Source: Bacteroidota bacterium
GTDB lineage: Bacteria > Bacteroidota > Ignavibacteria > UBA10030 > SZUA-254
Assembly: GCA_004322375.1 (NCBI GenBank)
Contig: SCUC01000329.1
Location: 1-11,293 of the forward strand
Reading direction: 5' to 3'
DNA: 11,293 bases
Below the pieces are notes generated by a model, which saw only the letters and a program-made list of their open reading frames with translations, had not been told where the DNA came from and did not search any database. The position numbers were made by a program, and so were the translations under genes. Of the stretch, positions 6,345 through 11,293 are shown one piece after another; within the stretch, counting starts at the first letter, position 1; each line of letters starts with the position of its first letter.

Positions 6345-6364
6345 TAATCCGCAGTGGCGGACTA
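6345..6364 (-). terminator. Hairpin downstream of the M28 peptidase gene
   Basis: In minus-strand RNA, UAGUCCGC and GCGGAUUA form an 8-bp stem with one G-U pair and a four-base loop, starting 16 bases after the stop codon. The stem is complete only in the minus-strand transcript (the plus strand has an A-C mismatch), which fits a role in this mRNA. No T-run follows, so it may be a 3'-end stabiliser rather than a true intrinsic terminator. Confidence 0.35.
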
Positions 6365-6380
6365 AATTCCAAAATTCGAT

Positions 6381-8501
6381 TTATTTTCTTAGCCATACCG
6401 CTTTCGCCTCAACCTCTGCGTCAAGCATCTTGACAACGTCTTCAAGTGTAACTGTACCGTAATACCACGTTCCCGCAGCTAATTGCTCAGCACGGACTGC
6501 TTTATAAATATCATAGTAGCTGCGCTTGCCATCAACAAAATTTAATACTTCATCTTGCATAAGCCCGTGGAGTTTGACACTGTAGCTCGCCTTATCACGA
6601 TTTTCAAAATACGCCAACAGGGTATCGTTGTTTACAGGTACTTTTTTATGAGCGGCTTTTTCCTCAGGAGAAAGCGTTATACGGGGGGATTTGTTATGCA
6701 ACTGTTTATAGTACGACGTCAGGTCGCTTAGAAATCCCGATTCTTTTTCTTTCATCTGCCTGACAAGCTGTTCGATTGAAGTTAGCGCTCGTTTTTCTGT
6801 ACCTGCAAACACTTTTGAAGAAACAATCGCGCGAATCTCGCGGAGAATTCCCTGCTCAATTAAAAGCGAGGCATCCTTCCATCCGTCGTTGGAAGCATTC
6901 ATAGATGAATCTCGTAAAATATTCATGGCAACTTGAACATCGTTTCCCAGGCGGCGTGTTCCTTGCGCGAATGTTTCTCCGGCAAACGTGGGAACATCAT
7001 CTGCAGTTGCATACGCAAGAGTGAACACAGTCGAACCTATCAGGAGCGCGTTGCGTTGTAGTTGTGTCTGGTCTATTTGCCACATATCATCGTCGGAGGA
7101 ATGAATGTAATCATCATCCCAGTTAATCGTCGCGACGGCAGGAACTCCGATTGCTCCTTCAATAAAGCACATGTGGTCTGATGAGTTGAAGTAGGGAACA
7201 AAACGCGCGTTGTAGCCTTGCCGTGAGCCCCGTGTAGAATAAATAGGACGGGTGAAGGGGCGCGGATACCCTCCGGAACGGCTTGCAGAAAGAAATCCGT
7301 TGTTTGTAAGAATCAAATAGTTTCCGATGCTTTCAAATACAGCGTCGAGATATGAAGAGCGTGAATGAGGCGCAAAAATAAGATGTTGAACGCGGCTTCC
7401 TAACGCTTGATTAGCTCCTACCATATCCTGATGTACGTTTGCGAGAAATTTTTTCGGTTCCTCGGGATTATCTTTGAAGTACCTGTACTCGGAATAAATT
7501 TCATCAGTCCACCAGAACCGAATGTCGCGGAGCGGCTGCTGAACAATGCCGTCCTTCACCATTTTATTTAACGTTCGCGCGATTTCGAGAATGCTGGAGC
7601 AACCGCTTCCGTCATCATTGGCGGAACCTTTTTCTTCCTGCAGGTGTGCCGTAACAATAATTTGCTGGTCATGGTAGGTCGAACCTTTAATCCATCCTTC
7701 AACAAAGCCGGTTTTTCCGGGTGTATCGCTGATATCAGTATCAACTTTTGCTTTTAAGACGATTCTCCCGCCTAGTGTCTTTTTTCCAGTAGCAAGATAA
7801 TCTTGCATTCCAGAGGTCTCAAGAATTTTTTTGAGAATGTCTCCTTTGCGCGGGGAAACGATAAAAGCAAACGTACCCTTTTTTCCTTCAGGAGGTTGGG
7901 GGACTCCTTTCCATCCAATCTGATCGGGAAAGTCCATCGGGTTGCGTCCTTCGGAGGTTTGAAAACAAACAATACCGGCTGCGCCTTTTTCCCACACAGC
8001 ATTATTAGCGGCTGCCCATGTTGAGCCGTTTGTTAACACAATTTTTCCAGTTACATCAAGATTTTTAAGCGTGTCTTTGCTTGCATTGGCGACCCAAATC
8101 AATTCAGCCGTAACATCTGCATCGTAACTTCCGTCGGCAAGAATCACTGCGTGGTCTGCTGCATCGGCAAGCTTTACACGCACGGGTTCAACCATCCAAA
8201 GTTCGGCAGAGCGGAGGTTGTATGTTTTTCCTCCTAAGGGTTGCTCGATGAACTTCACGTCAACCAGCCCCGCCTCTTTTGCAGCTTTGATGATATAGTC
8301 AACGGATTTGAAATAATCATCTGAGCCGGATACGCGATGCCATTGCGTTAATATCCGTATATGTTCATACGCCCGGTCCCCGGAAATCTCGCTGGAAATC
8401 ATTCTGATTTCATCATCGTTGAGAAATGCAGTAGTTTGAGCTTTAACAGGGTGGATTGTAAAAACAAAGAGCAACGAAATTATTAGAACGTACGGTTTCA
8501 T
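6381..8501 (-). CDS. Secreted PA-domain M28-family metallopeptidase (aminopeptidase-like)
   Basis: This is a 706-residue protein with a signal peptide (1-21, ending Val-Lys-Ala before Gln). Residues about 120-240 form a PA (protease-associated) insert. The M28 zinc-peptidase core follows: Val-Thr-Ala-His-Leu-Gln (His286), Ser-Ala-Asn-Asp-Asp-Gly-Ser-Gly (bridging Asp296), Trp-Trp-Thr-Asp-Glu (Asp333, Glu334), His-Gln-Asp-Met-Val-Gly (Asp360) and Tyr-Ile-His-Ser-Ser-Asp-Asp (His467). The five expected zinc ligands are therefore present. The second-shell Asp two residues after the first His is Gln288, and the general-base Glu of the usual Glu-Glu pair is Asp333. About 200 C-terminal residues (505-706) are helical and charged, with a possible winged-helix-like end. 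The role is probably extracellular or periplasmic peptide trimming. No ribosome site is visible at ATG 8501, and a heptamer array lies 11 bases upstream. Confidence 0.88.
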   Translation of the reverse strand: MKPYVLIISLLFVFTIHPVKAQTTAFLNDDEIRMISSEISGDRAYEHIRILTQWHRVSGSDDYFKSVDYIIKAAKEAGLVDVKFIEQPLGGKTYNLRSAELWMVEPVRVKLADAADHAVILADGSYDADVTAELIWVANASKDTLKNLDVTGKIVLTNGSTWAAANNAVWEKGAAGIVCFQTSEGRNPMDFPDQIGWKGVPQPPEGKKGTFAFIVSPRKGDILKKILETSGMQDYLATGKKTLGGRIVLKAKVDTDISDTPGKTGFVEGWIKGSTYHDQQIIVTAHLQEEKGSANDDGSGCSSILEIARTLNKMVKDGIVQQPLRDIRFWWTDEIYSEYRYFKDNPEEPKKFLANVHQDMVGANQALGSRVQHLIFAPHSRSSYLDAVFESIGNYLILTNNGFLSASRSGGYPRPFTRPIYSTRGSRQGYNARFVPYFNSSDHMCFIEGAIGVPAVATINWDDDYIHSSDDDMWQIDQTQLQRNALLIGSTVFTLAYATADDVPTFAGETFAQGTRRLGNDVQVAMNILRDSSMNASNDGWKDASLLIEQGILREIRAIVSSKVFAGTEKRALTSIEQLVRQMKEKESGFLSDLTSYYKQLHNKSPRITLSPEEKAAHKKVPVNNDTLLAYFENRDKASYSVKLHGLMQDEVLNFVDGKRSYYDIYKAVRAEQLAAGTWYYGTVTLEDVVKMLDAEVEAKAVWLRK

Positions 8502-8512
8502 AATACTATGGA

Positions 8513-8575
8513 TGTGAGATTTGAGATATGTGTTGTGGTTTATGAGTGCTGAGCCGAGGGCGCTGAGCGGTGAGC
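8513..8575. repeat. Nine-unit heptamer tandem array with TGAG core
   Basis: Nine units in strict 7-base register from 8513; six of the nine carry TGAG at unit positions 3-6 (for example TTTGAGA, GCTGAGC twice, GGTGAGC). It fills the start of the spacer upstream of the M28 peptidase gene. GC content of the units changes from AT-rich to GC-rich along the array. Confidence 0.65.
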
Positions 8576-8610
8576 TGAGTAATAAGTTGAGATAAATAAA
8601 AATACCCTAA

Positions 8611-8652
8611 TGACGAATGACCAATTACAAATGACAAAGAACGAAGAACTAA
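8611..8652. repeat. Six-unit heptamer tandem array, consensus TGACNAA, overlapping the apaG stop
   Basis: Units begin at 8611, 8618, 8625, 8632, 8639 and 8646 (TGACGAA, TGACCAA and variants). All six have A and C at unit positions 3-4. The last unit contains the apaG stop codon (TAG, 8649-8651). Together with the TGAG array it occupies nearly all of the apaG-peptidase spacer. Confidence 0.75.
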
Positions 8653-9032
8653 TTAGAAAGAGCTCGTAATGTAAACCGCGGAATAATAACATCAAAAACA
8701 TCACCGTTGACGCGCTGCATTTTGTATGTTCCTTCCATGTATCCTTCAAATGTTTCAAGAACGCAAAAGCTGTTATACTCGTGCGAATGAGACGGAAGAA
8801 TGTTGGGCTGCTTGCCGATGACCCCATCTCCCTCAACCTCTTTCACATCGCCGCTTGCATCGTGGATGTACCAATGACGGCGAAGAAGCTGGACCGGCTC
8901 TTTGCTGTGGTTTTCTATGCGGACAAAGTAGGCAAAAACAAATTTCCGGGCAAGAATATCGGATTGTCCGTCGAGGTAAATTGGTCGGACGCTAACAGTA
9001 ATGTCGGAGGTTGTAGCTTTGTAAAGAGTCAT
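8649..9032 (-). CDS. apaG: ApaG family protein
   Basis: This is a 127-residue protein matching ApaG over its whole length: an immunoglobulin/fibronectin-III-like beta-sandwich with Ile-x-Val-x-Val-x-Pro-x-Tyr-Leu near the start, then Phe-Ala-Tyr-x-Val-x-Ile-x-Asn-x-Ser, Gln-Leu-Leu-x-Arg-His-Trp-Tyr-Ile (44-56), Val-Glu-Gly-Asp-Gly-Val-Ile-Gly-Lys-Gln-Pro (66-76) and Met-Glu-Gly-Thr-Tyr (98-102). The glycine-rich loop resembles a nucleotide-binding loop. ApaG was named for its place beside apaH and a Co2+/Mg2+ resistance phenotype in Salmonella; its molecular function is not settled. Cytosolic. No apaH or ksgA neighbour is present. The ATG at 9032 lacks a ribosome site and faces the divergent region shared with the amidohydrolase gene. 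Confidence 0.95.
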   Translation of the reverse strand: MTLYKATTSDITVSVRPIYLDGQSDILARKFVFAYFVRIENHSKEPVQLLRRHWYIHDASGDVKEVEGDGVIGKQPNILPSHSHEYNSFCVLETFEGYMEGTYKMQRVNGDVFDVIIPRFTLRALSN

Positions 9033-9176
9033 GAGGTGGTAGATTCACTTGAAATTATTGGGATTATTGGAGTTTGATGCATTTAAGGTACGGAATTTTA
9101 TCGGGTAAGTGAAATTTCAAGACAATTTTCTCTTGTTTTTCCCTTCCTATTCCACTATCTTTTCAAGCGTTATGTT

Positions 9177-9257
9177 TAAGTGCGACTCACTTCACCCTAG
9201 TGAGATTGTGAAACTGTTGTGGAATGTATTTATTTTATTGCAAGTGAGTCGCACTTA
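9177..9257. repeat. 81-bp inverted repeat with perfect 16-bp arms
   Basis: TAAGTGCGACTCACTT (9177-9192) is exactly reverse-complemented at 9242-9257, with 49 bases between. Each arm is itself a dyad (AAGTG, five bases, CACTT). CTCACT (9186-9191) in the left arm can also pair locally with AGTGAG at 9199-9204, competing with the long stem. There is no obvious target-site duplication and no similarity beyond the arms. Confidence 0.8.
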
Positions 9258-9299
9258 TGAATCTTTTTCCTCTTCTATCCGTACATTAAAAGTTATTCC

Positions 9300-9326
9300 T
9301 TGTAACTATTTGTGTTACAGTATAAT
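9300..9326 (+). promoter_or_regulatory. Candidate promoter for the amidohydrolase gene
   Basis: A perfect TATAAT (9321-9326) has TTGTAA (9300-9305) 15 bases upstream, about 110 bases before the start codon. The spacing is short of the 17-bp optimum, and Bacteroidota-type bacteria often use other consensus elements, so this is tentative. Confidence 0.35.
9301..9319. promoter_or_regulatory. Operator-like dyad in the candidate promoter
   Basis: TGTAAC (9301-9306) and GTTACA (9314-9319) are perfect inverted half-sites separated by seven bases. They lie over the -35 element and the spacer, where a bound repressor would block polymerase. No regulator gene is in the window to assign. Confidence 0.4.
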
Positions 9327-9425
9327 CTTAAAGACAGTGTAAATTGAATATTAATCTCCAACGGACAACCCGCGAAGTTGAGCGTGGGAAGTAAATTATC
9401 AACTATTAACAATCTATTTAATAAA

Positions 9426-9431
9426 TAAGGA
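9426..9431 (+). promoter_or_regulatory. Ribosome binding site of the amidohydrolase gene
   Basis: TAAGGA sits six bases before the ATG at 9438. It is one of only two convincing Shine-Dalgarno sites in the window and supports this start over internal ATGs (codon 7 and codon 16). Confidence 0.65.
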
Positions 9432-9437
9432 AAAATC

Positions 9438-11293
9438 ATGTTCATTTTTACTGCTATGACCCGGCAAGTGAAATTCGGATTGATGGCTCTTGTGGTATGT
9501 GCCGGCGTGTTGTTGGCGCAAACCGAGCCGCCGGTTGGCATCCGTCAGAATACACCGAGTGTTCATGCGTTCACCAATGCTAAAATTGTTATTGCCCCCG
9601 GCAAAACCATCGAGAAAGGAACAATGGTAATTCGCGATGGCATCATTACTGAGGTGGGAGAGAATGTAACTATCCCACAGGATGCCCGTCTATGGGATAT
9701 GTCCGGGATGACCATGTACCCCGGTCTCATTGACAGCTATTCGGATGTAGGCGTTCCGAAGAAGCCGGAACCGACACGTGGTGGCGGCGAGCAGGAGGGA
9801 GGACAACGGCGTCAGCCTCAAGAGCCGGAACAGCGCGGCTCAAAATACTGGAACAGCATGGTTTTTTCTGTATTGAATGCAGATGAACTTTTCAATGTTG
9901 ACGCGAAAGCGGAAGAGAAATTGCGCGGAATGGGTTTTACAACCGCACTTATTGTTCCCCAGAAAGGAATTTTCCGCGGAACGAGCGCGTTGTTTAACCT
10001 TGGAGATGGAAAAGCAAACGACCTCTTAGTCAAATCACATGTAGCTCAACAATTAGCGTTTGAGTCATCGAGCGGGGATGAATATCCAAACTCGTTGATG
10101 GGTTCGATTGCACAGATTCGACAGACATTACTTGACGCTCAATGGCATAGGGATGCTTGGGCGGCTGCGACAAAATATCCTACTGAGCCGCGACCTGAGT
10201 ACATTTCTGATTTATCTGCGCTTGAAGAGGTCATTGCAAGGAAGCAACCGGTGATGTTCGAAACAGGAGATGAGCTTGCCATCTTACGCGCGCAAGCAAT
10301 TGCAAAAGAATTTAATTTGAACTACATGGTGAGAGGCAACGGGTATGAGTACCGAAGGCTCGAAGCGGTGAAGCAAACCGGCGCACCAATCATCCTCCCA
10401 ATCAACTTCCCCGAAACGCCTGCTGTCAAAACATCTGAAGATGCAATAGGAGTTACGTTGCAGGAATTAAGGCACTGGGATGAAGCACCTGAAAATCCGA
10501 AACGATTGCAAGAAGCAGGCGTTCAATTTGCTTTAACGACATCAACTCTTAAAGACGTTGGCAGCTTTTCCGCTAATGTACGAAAAGCAGTGGAGCGCGG
10601 ACTTTCTGCCGATGCAGCGCTTGCGGCGTTGACGACAACACCGGCAAAGCTGTTTGGCGTCGAGAAAAAGCTAGGAACTCTTGAAAACGGGAAAATGGCT
10701 AACTTCTTCATCACGGATGGAGAATTATTCAATGAAAAGACGAAAGTCTATGAGACTTGGGTTGACGGTAAACGGTATGAAGTGAAAGCGAAAGTTGAGT
10801 ACGATGTTCGCGGAACATGGCAGGCAGTATTACAACACGCTCCGATAGATTCATTAACAATGATTGTTAAGGGTGAAGCTGATAAGCCATCAGGAACAGC
10901 TAAAGCAAAGGGTAAAGACACAAAATTTTCTAACCTATCAATTTCAGGGAGGATGTTTGCAGGTTCATTTAACGGGGATTCTCTCGGAATGAAAGGCGTA
11001 GTTCGTCTGTCAGGAACAGCTTCAGGAGAAATGATGACTGGAACGGGAGAACTTTCGGATGGAACGATGTTCAAGTGGACTGCAACCCGTACAGAGCCTT
11101 TCAAACAAGAACCCGATACATCAAAACCGAAACCGCTCCAAATGGCATCGTTCCCTCCAGTGTATCCTTATGGTGAATTCGGACGCGCAACTCTTCCTAT
11201 ACAGCCCGATAAGCTGCTTGTACAGGGCGCTACAATTTGGACGAGCGCAGACCAGGGAATACTCACGAACGCAGATTTATATATTGAAAAAGG
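9438..11293 (+). CDS. Secreted tandem amidohydrolase, first domain lacking the HxH metal motif (C-terminus cut by window edge)
   Basis: 618 residues are visible and the frame stays open at the right edge; family members of this type run to about 1000 residues. A signal peptide covers about 1-27 (ending Leu-Leu-Ala before Gln). Domain 1 begins with the small beta-sandwich (Thr-Asn-Ala-Lys-Ile-Val, 46-51; Val-Ile-Arg-Asp-Gly-Ile-Ile, 64-70) and Tyr-Pro-Gly-Leu-Ile-Asp (94-99), and closes with Leu-Gly-Thr-Leu-Glu-Asn-Gly-Lys-Met-Ala-Asn-Phe (412-423) and a Trp-Val-Asp-Gly-Lys strand. After Gly-Leu-Ile-Asp, where active enzymes have His-x-His, it reads Ser-Tyr-Ser-Asp, so domain 1 is probably not catalytic. 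A Gly/Gln/Glu/Arg-rich stretch lies at 115-134. Residues 450-560 form a beta-rich linker. A second amidohydrolase domain starts near 590 (Leu-Leu-Val-Gln-Gly-Ala-Thr-Ile-Trp), and its active site lies beyond the window. Substrate is unknown. Confidence 0.88.
   Translation, partial: MFIFTAMTRQVKFGLMALVVCAGVLLAQTEPPVGIRQNTPSVHAFTNAKIVIAPGKTIEKGTMVIRDGIITEVGENVTIPQDARLWDMSGMTMYPGLIDSYSDVGVPKKPEPTRGGGEQEGGQRRQPQEPEQRGSKYWNSMVFSVLNADELFNVDAKAEEKLRGMGFTTALIVPQKGIFRGTSALFNLGDGKANDLLVKSHVAQQLAFESSSGDEYPNSLMGSIAQIRQTLLDAQWHRDAWAAATKYPTEPRPEYISDLSALEEVIARKQPVMFETGDELAILRAQAIAKEFNLNYMVRGNGYEYRRLEAVKQTGAPIILPINFPETPAVKTSEDAIGVTLQELRHWDEAPENPKRLQEAGVQFALTTSTLKDVGSFSANVRKAVERGLSADAALAALTTTPAKLFGVEKKLGTLENGKMANFFITDGELFNEKTKVYETWVDGKRYEVKAKVEYDVRGTWQAVLQHAPIDSLTMIVKGEADKPSGTAKAKGKDTKFSNLSISGRMFAGSFNGDSLGMKGVVRLSGTASGEMMTGTGELSDGTMFKWTATRTEPFKQEPDTSKPKPLQMASFPPVYPYGEFGRATLPIQPDKLLVQGATIWTSADQGILTNADLYIEK

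Larger units (their letters stand above)
6032..6380. other. Gene-free spacer of 349 bp between the M28 peptidase and terC
   Basis: It contains the AGATTTT heptamer array at its left end, a 6-bp hairpin (CAATGG, four-base loop, CCATTG, about 6088-6103), the 198-bp palindromic element (6111-6308) with a G-quadruplex motif, and the hairpin after the peptidase gene (6345-6364). ORFs inside it come from the palindrome and have no coding character. Confidence 0.7.
9033..9437. other. Divergent intergenic region of 405 bp (apaG / amidohydrolase)
   Basis: It is the only divergent spacer in the window and must hold promoters for both sides. It is AT-rich. It contains a 16-bp perfect inverted repeat (9177-9192 / 9242-9257), a promoter-like sequence at 9300-9326 overlapped by a dyad, a weak leader hairpin (CCCGCG 9369-9374 with CGTGGG 9383-9388) and the ribosome site at 9426-9431. 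I find no credible ORF. Confidence 0.7.

Noticed and set aside
4634..8652. Possible CRISPR arrays, given regular short repeats
   Set aside because: The repeat units are 7 bp, contiguous and without spacers, and no cas genes are present.
8540..8836. Minus-strand ORF of 98 residues overlapping apaG
   Set aside because: Different frame from apaG, which is a clear full-length match; its end is translated heptamer repeat.
9048..9121. 9-bp inverted repeat CTTGAAATT / AATTTCAAG upstream of apaG
   Set aside because: Short, AT-rich and widely spaced; expected by chance in such sequence.

Overview
The window looks like chromosomal sequence from the Bacteroidota/Chlorobiota (FCB) side of the bacteria, most likely the Ignavibacteria. 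The reasons are a secreted beta-propeller protein ending in a type IX secretion (T9SS) sorting domain with the Asn-Tyr-Pro-Asn-Pro-Phe-Asn-Pro-Thr-Thr signature, a large secreted tandem amidohydrolase, a DUF1573 protein, and weak or absent Shine-Dalgarno sites at most genes. This placement rests on protein style only. No rRNA, tRNA or CRISPR array was seen.

Layout: everything from 1 to 9032 is read on the minus strand and the last gene is read on the plus strand, so 9033-9437 is a divergent promoter region. From left to right the genes are: a T9SS cargo protein with seven SBBP propeller repeats (cut at its C-terminus by the window edge); a three-gene run of a NAD(P)-binding TIP30/NmrA-like oxidoreductase, a DUF971 zinc-binding domain protein and a secreted DUF1573 protein, closed by a plausible intrinsic terminator; a TerC-family membrane protein followed by an unrecognised exported protein; a secreted PA-domain M28-type metallopeptidase; apaG; and a secreted amidohydrolase cut by the right edge. 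Four of the nine proteins have clear signal peptides and a fifth (the unrecognised protein) has a likely one, so envelope and secreted functions dominate. The genes do not form one obvious pathway.

The most unusual content lies between the genes. Nearly every spacer holds short, degenerate tandem arrays with a strict 7-base period. Each array has its own consensus. They abut or overlap stop codons (apaG, the oxidoreductase) or a start codon (terC), and similar units occur in frame in the linker and sorting domain of the T9SS cargo gene. Two spacers also carry long imperfect palindromes with terminal inverted repeats (about 161 bp and about 198 bp), which look like non-autonomous mobile or REP-like elements. 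The second contains a canonical G-quadruplex motif. The divergent region has an 81-bp inverted repeat whose left arm could pair in two mutually exclusive ways, plus a promoter-like sequence overlapped by a dyad.

At the protein level, two enzyme-like proteins lack textbook catalytic residues. The M28 peptidase has His-Leu-Gln and Asp-Glu where the family normally has His-x-Asp and Glu-Glu. The first amidohydrolase domain has lost the His-x-His metal motif. No multi-gene defence, mobile or biosynthetic system is visible.
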